Part shown: in pieces, positions 1 to 6,885 of the stretch
How the letters are laid out: each line of letters opens with the position of its first letter
How positions within the stretch are numbered: the first letter of the stretch is position 1
NCBI GenBank assembly: GCA_031550405.1
Contig: JAVBOP010000195.1
Coordinates: forward strand, 1-12,942
Source of the DNA: JAVBOP01 sp031550405
GTDB lineage: Bacteria; Bacteroidota; Ignavibacteria; Kapaibacteriales; UBA2268
Length of the DNA stretch: 12,942 bases
Direction: 5' to 3'
Translations under genes and position numbers: made by a program
The notes under the pieces: generated by a model
The model's input: the letters and a program-made list of their open reading frames with translations, nothing else
What the model was told of the DNA's origin: nothing
Database searches by the model: none

Positions 1-50
1 AGTAATTTTTGTAAACTGATTTTATGATTAAATAACGACATTTTAAATGA

Positions 51-164
51 AAATATATTAATAAAATAAGTTTACAAATATACGTAATTATCTGTAAGTA
101 TCATATACATAATGAAATTATAGATATTCCGAACAGGAGTGATACTCACCCTTATGCAGTAGGA
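51..164 (+). other. in-frame open extension upstream of the first gene, no start codon
   Basis: The frame of the gene that begins at 165 stays open back to base 51, just after an in-frame TGA at 48-50. The last part reads like protein (residues ...DIPNRSDTHPYAVG before Met165), but this stretch holds no ATG, GTG or TTG in that frame. All three forward frames carry stops between about 3 and 69, so the coding sequence does not continue into the window edge in another frame. The stretch up to about 110 is extremely AT-rich and looks non-coding. I read 111-164 as a probable remnant of a longer gene whose 5' end is missing. A start at a rare ATT/ATA codon is possible but not supported. Confidence 0.45.
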
Positions 165-1724
165 ATGGAATACCCATACAATCCTAATGGTTCGTGGGAA
201 GAGAATAAAGAATCTGACGTAACTCGTATTTGGAGTGGGTTGATAGAACTTGAAACTAATGGTAATCGTACAAAATATGCTGAATTACCTTTTAGTAATG
301 TATTAAAGTGTAAAGATAAATACTGGCTTGCAAATGCTCGCGGTATGTTTCTTATATTTAATGAAGATAAAGGAAAGGATACTAACATTTTTTTAAAGGC
401 CCTAAGATACGACAGAGATGATTTAAAAACAAGTTTGCCAACTTATCATGCTGTGCCAGATAAGAATGGAGATTATGTTTATTCTTTCTATCATAACGAA
501 TTTACAAAAATTAATACTGTAACTTTGGAAATAGAAAATAAAATAGATAGTATTACTCTTAGCGGTAAATATTTTAATCTATTAGAACATGGTATCAGAA
601 GTACTATTATTTCCCCTCTTTCAATATTCCCTGGAATATTAGATGAAAATGAAATAATTTGGTTCGATGTTTTAAAATATTTAAAAGAGCATCCTAAATA
701 TACAGATAGTCTGCACAACACAAGGGATAATAAAAGTGTAATTCTTACATTTGACACTAAAAAAGATTTTAATATTGACGCTTTCACAACTTATGATATA
801 AATGACGTACTAAAAACAGACGATATAATAGAAACATTGGGAATGAATGGGTATATGAATAACGAAATAAGAGTATTTTTATTAAATGTAAAACAGCTCG
901 GTTCTAAAACATTGATTATTCACGATTATCCTGACGGTACATCTGACACAACGATTGTTCAAGACACTATTATGGAAGGCATTAAGTTATTAAAGCACGA
1001 AACAGCTACAGGTTTTAGTTTAATACCTATGCCTGACGATTATGAATTATTAAGGGAAGATATTAATTTTTTTGAAAGCAAAAGAAAAATTTTGCCAAAG
1101 TTACATAAATGGGGCGAAGATGAATTGGCATTAGGATGCGGTGATTTAAAATATATGGGAGATGGAAGCCAATTGTTAATTTATAACTTAAAAACCAAGC
1201 AATGGCGAAATACTGTGGTACGTTTTCCTGCTAAGCCGCATGATCATCCAATAGGATTTCCTGTTGATGAAAATGCTACGCATCTCAATTCTATTGCTTT
1301 ATGGAATGGCAAGCGTTATTTTTCTGTTCTATATGCAAATGCAAATCCACCAATATCAGTAGTCCCACGCAGGGCTGAAATATATGTACATGACACAACA
1401 GCAACCGGCATCGAAGACGAAATCGAAGCGGGCATCATCCCCGACCTGTGGATTCGCAAAGTTACTCCCAACCCTGCCACCAGCAGCGTAAACGTGAACA
1501 TCATGTATCATCCAAGTAGCATATATAGCAATGACTTAGAGGTAGGTTTGTACAACTACATGGGCGAGAAGGTAATAAACCTGACGCCGCTCGGCACATA
1601 CACAGACCACAACCACACATGGGAAGCCACATTCGACATCCCCAAGCGCTTAGCCAGCGGCATGTATTTCCTCAATGTCCGCAGCGGTGACGAAAGCCGC
1701 ACCAAAGGCATTGCCATTTATTAA
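165..1724 (+). CDS. T9SS type A sorting domain protein, probably 5'-truncated
   Basis: From ATG 165 this gives 519 residues. About residues 428-519 form a T9SS type A C-terminal sorting domain: the start signature VTPNPATSSVNV, then LYNYMGEKV, then the closing RLASGMYFLNVRSG and a short basic/hydrophobic tail. In T9SS, cargo crosses the inner membrane by Sec and is then exported and anchored or released through the outer membrane, so an N-terminal signal peptide is expected. None is present at 165, and Met165 lacks a well-placed Shine-Dalgarno (AGGAG at 135-139 is too far upstream). Residues 1-410 match no family I can name; repeated short beta-strand-like segments would suit a beta-propeller, which is inference. 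GC is about 27% at 601-900 and about 51% at 1401-1724 by hand count, with C-ending codons only in the sorting domain. The gene may be a pseudogene or a recombinant. Certain: sorting domain. Uncertain: start, function, activity. Confidence 0.75.
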   Translation: MEYPYNPNGSWEENKESDVTRIWSGLIELETNGNRTKYAELPFSNVLKCKDKYWLANARGMFLIFNEDKGKDTNIFLKALRYDRDDLKTSLPTYHAVPDKNGDYVYSFYHNEFTKINTVTLEIENKIDSITLSGKYFNLLEHGIRSTIISPLSIFPGILDENEIIWFDVLKYLKEHPKYTDSLHNTRDNKSVILTFDTKKDFNIDAFTTYDINDVLKTDDIIETLGMNGYMNNEIRVFLLNVKQLGSKTLIIHDYPDGTSDTTIVQDTIMEGIKLLKHETATGFSLIPMPDDYELLREDINFFESKRKILPKLHKWGEDELALGCGDLKYMGDGSQLLIYNLKTKQWRNTVVRFPAKPHDHPIGFPVDENATHLNSIALWNGKRYFSVLYANANPPISVVPRRAEIYVHDTTATGIEDEIEAGIIPDLWIRKVTPNPATSSVNVNIMYHPSSIYSNDLEVGLYNYMGEKVINLTPLGTYTDHNHTWEATFDIPKRLASGMYFLNVRSGDESRTKGIAIY

Positions 1725-1731
1725 TTTTTAT

Positions 1732-1778
1732 TCATAATTCCCGTGGGGCGGGCAGAGAGCTCACCCCCCCATTTATGA
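1732..1778 (+). terminator. possible terminator after the T9SS gene
   Basis: Just after the stop codon, TCATAA (1732-1737) can pair with TTATGA (1773-1778). Inside it TGGGGCGG (1744-1751) can pair with the C-run and A at 1764-1771, with one C-C mismatch. A T/A-rich stretch follows (1779-1800). The stem is interrupted and the trailing U-run is poor, so this is a weak candidate. It lies between converging genes, and I see no better terminator for pyrG on the other strand in 1725-1843. Confidence 0.35.
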
Positions 1779-1843
1779 TTTATTATATAATTTCGTTTAT
1801 AGTTTTGCACAGGCATTTTTGGGGCAGGTAGGTGATATTTTTT

Positions 1844-3460
1844 TTACGCCTTGTGCTTCGTGGCGGCTTTTATGAAATTAATAAACAGCGGATGGCCTGC
1901 TACTGCGCGGGACTTAAGCTCTGGGTGGAACTGCACGCCCATGAACCAGATGTGATCTTGCAATTCTACTATCTCCACTAAATTGCCATCAGGCGAAGTG
2001 CCGCTGATAACCATGCCATTCTGTTCGAACATATCCTTATATTCATTGTTAAATTCGTAGCGGTGGCGATGGCGCTCATTAATTTCTGTTGCCTTGTAAG
2101 CGGTATATGCCAAAGAGTCCTCGCCTATTGTGCATGGATATGAGCCAAGCCGCATAGTGCCGCCCTTTTCCTTAACGCTCTTTTGATTATCCATAAGGTC
2201 AATAATATAGCTTGCAGGCACTTTTTCCCTTTCGCATTCGCGGGTGTTGGCATCCTTCATGCCGCACACATTGCGGGCAAATTCGATACATGCACACTGC
2301 ATGCCAAGGCATATACCAAAAAACGGTATATTATGAGTGCGCACATACTCAACGGCATGTATTTTGCCTTCGATGCCTCTATCCCCAAAGCCTGGTCCCA
2401 CCAGTATCCCGTTAAGATGGCTTAACTTGCCTGCCGCATTTTCTCGGGTAATCTCCTCCGAGTTAATCAATTCGACACGCACTTTGACGTTATTGATAGA
2501 GCCTGCATGTATGAAAGCTTCAAATATACTCTTATAGCTATCCTCATATTTTGTGTATTTGCCGATAAGCCCTATATTAACCTCATGCTTAGGGTTCTTT
2601 ATCCTTGACACAAACTTCTGCCATTCATCAATCTCCAGCTCATTCACAGGCAAATTCATCTTCTTCAATACTATCTCGTCCAGCCCATTCTTCTTAAAAT
2701 TTAACGGCACTTCATATATAGTTGTCTCTACATCGGGCACCTCAATGACAGAATCCTCATGCACATTGCAAAACAGCCCTATTTTCTGCCGAATATCCTT
2801 GTGCAGCCTAACCTCTGTACGGCAAAGCAATATATCGGGGCGTATGCCGTACTGCATCAGCGTATGCACCGAGTGCTGCGTCGGTTTGGTTTTCACTTCA
2901 TTGGCAGCCTTCAGGTAAGGCACGTAAGTTAGATGAATATTAAGCACTTGCGATGCCGGGTATTCATAGCATACTTGACGTTGGGTTTCAAGTATGGGCA
3001 TCGATTCAATATCACCTATTGTGCCGCCTATCTCTATTAAAATAAAGTCATACTCGCCCTCAAACATCTTCATCCGGCGCTTGATTTCATTGGTAATATG
3101 CGGCACCACCTGCACCGTTTTGCCAAGATAAGAGCCTTTCCGCTCTTTTGAAATAACCTCAAAATATACCTGACCAGCGGAGTGAGTATTCTGCTTGCCC
3201 AGCGAATGCCCGAGAAAGCGCTCATAATGCCCTATATCCAAATCGGCTTCGGTGCCGTCATCAGTTACAAACACCTCTCCATGCTGCATGGGACTCATCG
3301 TTCCCGGGTCAACATTCAGGTATGGATCGAATTTTTGTATTGTTACTGAATATCCGCGTTGCTGCAAAAGATAACCCAGTGAAGCAGAAGTAATGCCTTT
3401 ACCTAAAGATGACAGTACGCCGCCGGTTATGAAAATAAATTTAGATTGTTTGGGTTGCAT
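1844..3460 (-). CDS. pyrG: CTP synthase (glutamine-hydrolysing)
   Basis: CTP synthase makes CTP from UTP, ATP and glutamine, the last step of de novo pyrimidine nucleotide synthesis, in the cytoplasm. The 538 residues match the usual length of about 540. Residues 1-270 are the amidoligase domain: P-loop GGVLSSLGKG (13-22), the FDPYLNVDPGTMSP segment (44-57), the Mg/ATP site DGTEADLDIGHYERF (68-82), EIGGTIGDIES (143-153), and the UTP/CTP-binding KTKPTQHS (190-197). Residues about 290-538 are the class I glutamine amidotransferase domain: oxyanion GPGFGDRG (355-362), nucleophile Cys384 in GICLGMQ, and His512/Glu514 in QFHPE. All catalytic residues are present. The ATG at 3460 is placed exactly where the family begins; upstream there is no Shine-Dalgarno, only an A/T-rich leader. 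It is a single transcription unit, converging on the T9SS gene. Confidence 0.98.
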   Translation of the reverse strand: MQPKQSKFIFITGGVLSSLGKGITSASLGYLLQQRGYSVTIQKFDPYLNVDPGTMSPMQHGEVFVTDDGTEADLDIGHYERFLGHSLGKQNTHSAGQVYFEVISKERKGSYLGKTVQVVPHITNEIKRRMKMFEGEYDFILIEIGGTIGDIESMPILETQRQVCYEYPASQVLNIHLTYVPYLKAANEVKTKPTQHSVHTLMQYGIRPDILLCRTEVRLHKDIRQKIGLFCNVHEDSVIEVPDVETTIYEVPLNFKKNGLDEIVLKKMNLPVNELEIDEWQKFVSRIKNPKHEVNIGLIGKYTKYEDSYKSIFEAFIHAGSINNVKVRVELINSEEITRENAAGKLSHLNGILVGPGFGDRGIEGKIHAVEYVRTHNIPFFGICLGMQCACIEFARNVCGMKDANTRECEREKVPASYIIDLMDNQKSVKEKGGTMRLGSYPCTIGEDSLAYTAYKATEINERHRHRYEFNNEYKDMFEQNGMVISGTSPDGNLVEIVELQDHIWFMGVQFHPELKSRAVAGHPLFINFIKAATKHKA

Positions 3461-3505
3461 AGTAATAGGAAGTTGTTATTTATAATCGCCTTTTTAAGTA
3501 TCATG

Positions 3506-3537
3506 TTAATTTAACTATATTACCGCAAACAGCCAAA
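3506..3537 (-). promoter_or_regulatory. candidate Bacteroidetes-type promoter of pyrG
   Basis: On the minus strand TTTG (3537-3534) is followed by 20 bases and TAAATTAA (3513-3506). The Bacteroidetes pattern is TTTG at -33 and TAnnTTTG at -7; the first box is exact and the second matches four of its six fixed positions (TA and TT). It would give a leader of roughly 40 bases ahead of the pyrG start. The call rests on pattern and position only. Confidence 0.35.
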
Positions 3538-3640
3538 CAAACATTATTAACATTTTTTTGCATTGGAGGTGGAAAAGAAAAAAATTGAATGCTGGAGTTG
3601 GTCATTGTTCCTGACAGCAATTGCAGGGGACGACGTAGAA

Positions 3641-3719
3641 TATTATACTTAACGGTTATCAACTTTCAGTTTAATATGCAATACTAAAAAACACATCTTG
3701 ATAACGGTTAAGTCTTATA
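3641..3719. repeat. 22-base inverted repeat with 35-base spacer
   Basis: Bases 3648-3662 (core CTTAACGGTTATCAA) and 3698-3712 (TTGATAACGGTTAAG) are inverted copies with one mismatch. Pairing extends outward to 3641 and 3719 with two more mismatches. Each arm also contains the same nine bases, TAACGGTTA, in direct orientation (3650-3658 and 3702-3710), 52 bases apart, close to five helical turns. It could be a stem-loop, the terminal repeats of a tiny non-autonomous element, or a pair of operator sites. No transposase and no clear target duplication are visible. Confidence 0.6.
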
Positions 3720-3741
3720 CCATTTTTATGTCCAAAGTATG

Positions 3742-3793
3742 GCAATGGTGCAAGCCCCATTGTTGAATACAACAAGGAGGCTTGCATCATTGC
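3742..3793. repeat. long near-perfect hairpin
   Basis: GCAATGGTGCAAGCC (3742-3756) pairs with GGCTTGCATCATTGC (3779-3793), the only non-Watson-Crick pair being a G-T. The interior continues with CC/GG and then TTGTTG (3760-3765) against CAACAA (3770-3775), closing on the four-base loop AATA. Only two single-base bulges (3759 and 3778) interrupt the helix. A further CAAAG/CTTTG pairing (3733-3737 with about 3803-3807) extends it after an internal loop. No T-run follows on either strand, so it is not a standard terminator. It lies about 55 bases past the stop of the lipoprotein gene. Confidence 0.6.
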
Positions 3794-3847
3794 ATTAGTA
3801 TGCTTTGTTATAAAAAAGGGTATTACGCCCGCCAAATAGAAATCACC

Positions 3848-4771
3848 TTATCGGCGCTCGTCTTCCAAATTGTATTTGGCATAGCTTGGAATTAATCGGG
3901 CACGCTTGTAATACTGCACAGGCTGGGCTTCTTTCTCCATGTAAATGGCAAACCAAAATGGCAGATTCTTACGGTTTTCAAGAAGATACAGCCGCAACAG
4001 AGTGGCGTATGGATACTCGCCCATAACGATGTAAGATTGATGCACCGGCTTGGTAGCAGCAATATAATTGCCATCCTTATTCGTAAATCCTATGCGCAAA
4101 AGTTTGAAAAATTGTCCCTGCACCTGCGATAAATAGCAAATACCAATGGCATTTTTATTTTGCTTTACGCAGGCAATAACCGAATCCGACGAGGGCAACA
4201 GCGTCATTGGGCGCTTGATTTTTTGCTTTCTGGCAGCGAGATTTGCCAGATTACCATACTCGGATGAATTTTGATGTGCAATAACAAGCTCCGGCTCCTG
4301 CTGGATATTGGGCAAAATATCCATCAGTTTTTTATTCTCCACAAGCATCTGATATATGATACTGTCAGTAAGCGTATCCGTTGGAAATTCGGTGTTAGCA
4401 AAAAAAACCAGACCATCATTTGCAATATCGCACTGATAATATGGCTCAACATTGTAGAGCTTCATCAGCGAATCTTCATCTGCCAAATTGTCCCGCCCAA
4501 TAATCGCAGCGCGGGTTTTGCCAGCCAAAAGAGTTGCAAGCGCATTGCGTGCATTAACGCTTTTTACCGCCAGATTCACCTTCGGATAAGCGCTTCGATA
4601 CATATCAAATACAGGATTGAGAATATTGCTGTAAGCCTCATCGCAGAACACCTCCACAGCGCCACTGTCAATGGTTTCAGTGGATAGCGGCTGTTTGGGC
4701 TTGCTGTCTTGACACGAGGCTAAGATCAATACGCTAAATGCAAATAATAAATAAAAATTAATCTTCTTCAT
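3848..4771 (-). CDS. PstS-like solute-binding lipoprotein
   Basis: The chosen ATG at 4771-4769 gives 307 residues beginning MKKINFYLLFAFSVLILASC: a basic start, a hydrophobic core and a lipobox with Cys20, so an exported, lipid-anchored protein. An ATG further up (4810) would add 13 residues before the signal peptide and is unlikely. AGGAG at 4781-4785 sits nine bases upstream of the chosen start. Residues about 37-300 resemble the periplasmic-binding fold of PstS-type phosphate-binding proteins (GAVEVFCDEAYSNILNPVFDMYRSAYP near the start, then an AIIGRDN segment, and SYIVMGEYPYATLLRLYL late). The ligand is not known; no pstC, pstA, pstB or phoU is seen on either side, so this is an orphan binding protein in this window. 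The start overlaps the end of the upstream small membrane gene by 14 bases, suggesting translational coupling. Family assignment is moderate; phosphate as the ligand is only a guess. Confidence 0.75.
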   Translation of the reverse strand: MKKINFYLLFAFSVLILASCQDSKPKQPLSTETIDSGAVEVFCDEAYSNILNPVFDMYRSAYPKVNLAVKSVNARNALATLLAGKTRAAIIGRDNLADEDSLMKLYNVEPYYQCDIANDGLVFFANTEFPTDTLTDSIIYQMLVENKKLMDILPNIQQEPELVIAHQNSSEYGNLANLAARKQKIKRPMTLLPSSDSVIACVKQNKNAIGICYLSQVQGQFFKLLRIGFTNKDGNYIAATKPVHQSYIVMGEYPYATLLRLYLLENRKNLPFWFAIYMEKEAQPVQYYKRARLIPSYAKYNLEDERR

Positions 4772-4991
4772 CGTCTGTATCTCCTGTAAATTGCTTGGTT
4801 TTAAAATCATACTGCTTCGACTTCATTCTGTATATTACTATGCGGTAGAGCCCAAACAATATGAATACAATCCCCATAACTGTGAACATTTCGCTATTAT
4901 CTTTGCCCTTAAACAGGACGCCCGAAACAAGCACCACACCAATTGCAACTATTGATATTCTAACTATATAATTAATGACATGCAAAAACAT
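4758..4991 (-). CDS. small two-helix membrane protein
   Basis: The 77 residues from ATG 4991 have two hydrophobic segments (about residues 5-26 and 33-53, joined by the polar turn FKGKDNSEM) and then a charged tail (MKSKQYDFKTKQ... ending GDTDDEED). It is an inner-membrane protein of unknown function; compact proteins of this shape are common in Bacteroidota. The frame is open up to 5159 (a TTG), with ATGs at 5126 and 5123, so a 133-residue form is possible. I prefer the short form because the upstream part is His-rich and does not resemble a membrane-protein N-terminus, but no Shine-Dalgarno settles it. The stop lies 14 bases inside the following lipoprotein gene, so the two are probably co-transcribed and coupled. 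It is divergent from the methyltransferase gene at 5235. Confidence 0.6.
   Translation of the reverse strand: MFLHVINYIVRISIVAIGVVLVSGVLFKGKDNSEMFTVMGIVFILFGLYRIVIYRMKSKQYDFKTKQFTGDTDDEED
4781..4785 (-). promoter_or_regulatory. Shine-Dalgarno deciding the lipoprotein start
   Basis: AGGAG on the minus strand, nine bases upstream of the ATG at 4771 and inside the last codons of the upstream membrane gene. It selects the start that puts the signal peptide at the N-terminus. Confidence 0.7.
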
Positions 4992-5147
4992 AGATAAAAA
5001 TACAAATTTTTCAAGATATATCCGCAACACTTTTTTTTTGATATGTGTTTTGATGAAGGATGGATGATTAATAACATGAATGGCAATTCCATTATGATAT
5101 TTGGCATAAGGATTTTCCAGCATCATCTGTGGTTGTAATATTGCTTT

Positions 5148-5175
5148 TTTGCTAGTCAAAATATAGTTAAATTTG
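5148..5175 (+). promoter_or_regulatory. candidate promoter of the methyltransferase-plsY unit
   Basis: TAAATTTG (5168-5175) is an exact match to the Bacteroidetes -7 box TAnnTTTG. The nearest TTTG upstream (5148-5151) is only 16 bases away instead of about 20, which lowers confidence. The leader to the ATG at 5235 would be about 50 bases. Confidence 0.35.
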
Positions 5176-5234
5176 CAGTTGGTGCGATTGTATTGCGGTT
5201 CAGCAATATTTATTAATTTTTTTTAATAAAACTG

Positions 5235-6056
5235 ATGATTATAAAAAATCCTTTGCCACATCCAATGATTAATACTGTACGCAAGCTAAGCCGTGGAAAA
5301 CACGACGAAGCAAAGTATTTTGTTGTGGAAGGAATAAAGTTGTGCGAGGAATTGTTTGCATCGAAATTCCATCCTAACTACATTATAATCAGTAAAGATA
5401 GCGATAATACTGCCATCGATAGGCTGGTGCAGCAATTTGCAATGCAGGGCACGAAGGTTTATGAAACCGAATCATGGAATTTCGAAAGACTATCGGCGAC
5501 AACCACGCCTCAGGGAATTGTTGCCGTTGTTGCAAAGCGCACGCATTACCAATCTGCCAATAAGTTTGAAGAACTTTTGCCTAACAGATCCTTTATTATT
5601 TTGGACAATATGTCTGATCCCGGAAATGTTGGCACTATGATAAGAACTGCCGAATGGTTTGGAATTAAGCAAGTCATGCTATATGGCAATTGCGCTAATG
5701 AATATAATTCTAAGGTGGTTAGAGCAACAATGGGTTCTATTTTCAGAATGCGTATTGTACATATAAACCATACTGATTCTTCGTTTTATTATATTAAAAA
5801 ATATTTTCATAAATTAAACATATATGCGGCAGATGTGAATGTTGATGCAAGCCTGAGCGATATATGCAATTACGATGATAATGCTTTTGGGCTTATCATT
5901 GGCAGCGAAGCGCATGGCATTTCCAAAGAAATTGCGCCTCTTATCACGCACAGATTCACCATAGAAGGCAAAGGACAGGCTGAATCGCTCAATGCCGGAG
6001 TGGCATTAGGCATCTCTCTATTTCATTTATGCAAAGATAAAAAGGAAAAAAAATGA
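5235..6056 (+). CDS. SpoU/TrmH-family RNA 2'-O-methyltransferase
   Basis: This SPOUT-superfamily enzyme transfers a methyl group from S-adenosylmethionine to a ribose 2'-OH of tRNA or rRNA; the target nucleotide cannot be told from sequence. Of 273 residues, about 1-100 form the substrate-binding N-terminal domain (KYFVVEGIKLCEELF at 27-41 is typical). Residues about 115-265 are the knotted catalytic domain: motif 1 LDNMSDPGNVGTMIRTAEWFG (123-143) with Asn131 and catalytic Arg137, motif 2 GLIIGSEAHGIS (219-230) with Glu225, and motif 3 IEGKGQAESLNAGVALGISLFHL (243-265) with Ser251 and Asn253. All key residues are present. It is RlmB/TsnR-like in architecture. Its stop overlaps the plsY start (ATGA), so the two are one operon. 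The ATG is preceded by a T/A-rich stretch without Shine-Dalgarno. Confidence 0.93.
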   Translation: MIIKNPLPHPMINTVRKLSRGKHDEAKYFVVEGIKLCEELFASKFHPNYIIISKDSDNTAIDRLVQQFAMQGTKVYETESWNFERLSATTTPQGIVAVVAKRTHYQSANKFEELLPNRSFIILDNMSDPGNVGTMIRTAEWFGIKQVMLYGNCANEYNSKVVRATMGSIFRMRIVHINHTDSSFYYIKKYFHKLNIYAADVNVDASLSDICNYDDNAFGLIIGSEAHGISKEIAPLITHRFTIEGKGQAESLNAGVALGISLFHLCKDKKEKK

Positions 6057-6751
6057 CGGATATTATTCTTAAAATGCTCCTGTTTATAGGGTTAGGCTAT
6101 TTAGTCGGCTCCATACCGACGGCGGTTATAGTAAGTAAAAAATTTTTCGGCTTCGACATACGCTCCAAAGGCAGCGGCAATATGGGAAGCACCAATGCCA
6201 TACGCGTACTCGGTACCAGATGGGGCGCATTCGTGCAGATATGCGATATTGCAAAAGGCACAATTCCTGTACTGATATTTGCCGACTGGCTTGGAATGGA
6301 TTGGGGCATGTGCGGCGATAAATCGTTCCTGAACCTGCCAGTGCTGGAAATCATCATAGGGCTGTCAGCCGTATGCGGCCATATATGGTCATGCTTTGTG
6401 GGATTTAAAGGCGGCAAAGGCATAAATACGGCAGCAGGCATGCTCATAGCTATTATGCCCATAGAACTCGGCATAGCGCTGGGTGTATTCCTAATCGTGT
6501 TATTTCTTTCGGGTTACGTATCTCTTGGCTCTCTTATCGCATCGCTTACAATTCCGATAACGCTTTTTATCAGGCACAATATTTTTCACGTGCATATAAA
6601 TGGCTATTATACATTGATTTACTTTGCTATCGGTCTTGTCGTCATCATATTTTATGCGCACCGCAGCAATATAGTGCGCCTGTTCAAAGGCAGTGAAAAC
6701 AAATTTGAAAAACTCCATTTAATCAAATGCCACTGCTTTTCCAGCAAATAG
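6053..6751 (+). CDS. plsY: glycerol-3-phosphate acyltransferase PlsY
   Basis: PlsY transfers the acyl group of acyl-phosphate to sn-glycerol-3-phosphate, giving lysophosphatidic acid, the first step of membrane phospholipid synthesis. It is an integral membrane protein working with PlsX, which is not in the window. The 232 residues carry the family motifs: GSIPTA (19-24), GSGNMGSTNAIRVLG (40-54), GHIWSCFVGFKGGKG (109-123), and HRSNIVRLFKGSENKF (203-218) near the end. Hydrophobic segments lie at about 5-27, 57-80, 97-115, 124-152, 154-173 and 185-202. It is slightly longer than the common length of about 200, with a loop at 80-97 and a C-terminal tail LHLIKCHCFSSK. The start overlaps the preceding stop by four bases, with AAGGA seven bases upstream. 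ATA isoleucine codons are frequent, unlike in ahcY downstream. Confidence 0.97.
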   Translation: MTDIILKMLLFIGLGYLVGSIPTAVIVSKKFFGFDIRSKGSGNMGSTNAIRVLGTRWGAFVQICDIAKGTIPVLIFADWLGMDWGMCGDKSFLNLPVLEIIIGLSAVCGHIWSCFVGFKGGKGINTAAGMLIAIMPIELGIALGVFLIVLFLSGYVSLGSLIASLTIPITLFIRHNIFHVHINGYYTLIYFAIGLVVIIFYAHRSNIVRLFKGSENKFEKLHLIKCHCFSSK

Positions 6752-6831
6752 CGGCGTTGTCAGTATATGGGGCGTATTATCCATCAATATATTCCATGCT
6801 TCAACGTCTCCGTATAGTTAAATTTTGATTA

Positions 6832-6848
6832 TTTGGTAATTTACCAAA
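6832..6848. promoter_or_regulatory. 17-base palindrome upstream of ahcY
   Basis: TTTGGTAATTTACCAAA is a perfect palindrome around one central T, ending 37 bases before the ahcY ATG and followed by an A-run and the A/T-rich stretch to 6870. Its first four bases (TTTG) could also be a -33 box, with the weakly fitting TATACATA at 6854-6861 as the other box. It could be an operator; no matching regulator gene is in view. Confidence 0.4.
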
Positions 6849-6885
6849 AAAAATATACATAAAGCATATAAATTAAAAGGAAAAA

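Larger units (their letters stand above)
3461..3847. other. 387-base non-coding gap with structured DNA
   Basis: No plausible gene is seen here on either strand. The part next to pyrG (3461-3540) holds its putative promoter. The middle (about 3590-3640) is a non-coding stretch. The rest (3641-3813) is dominated by two separate inverted-repeat structures listed individually. The gap lies upstream of pyrG and downstream of the lipoprotein gene, so the structures could act on either, or be a passive dispersed element. Confidence 0.6.

Noticed and set aside
2553..2918. 121-codon plus-strand frame opposite pyrG
   Set aside because: Ser/Phe/Cys-rich product without family features, fully inside and antisense to CTP synthase.
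4772..4810. Longer start for the lipoprotein (ATG at 4810)
   Set aside because: It would put 13 polar residues before the signal peptide; the ATG at 4771 has the Shine-Dalgarno.
6752..6885. SAH or SAM riboswitch ahead of ahcY
   Set aside because: The 134-base leader shows only the short palindrome and A/T-rich sequence; I see no conserved aptamer core or expression-platform stem.
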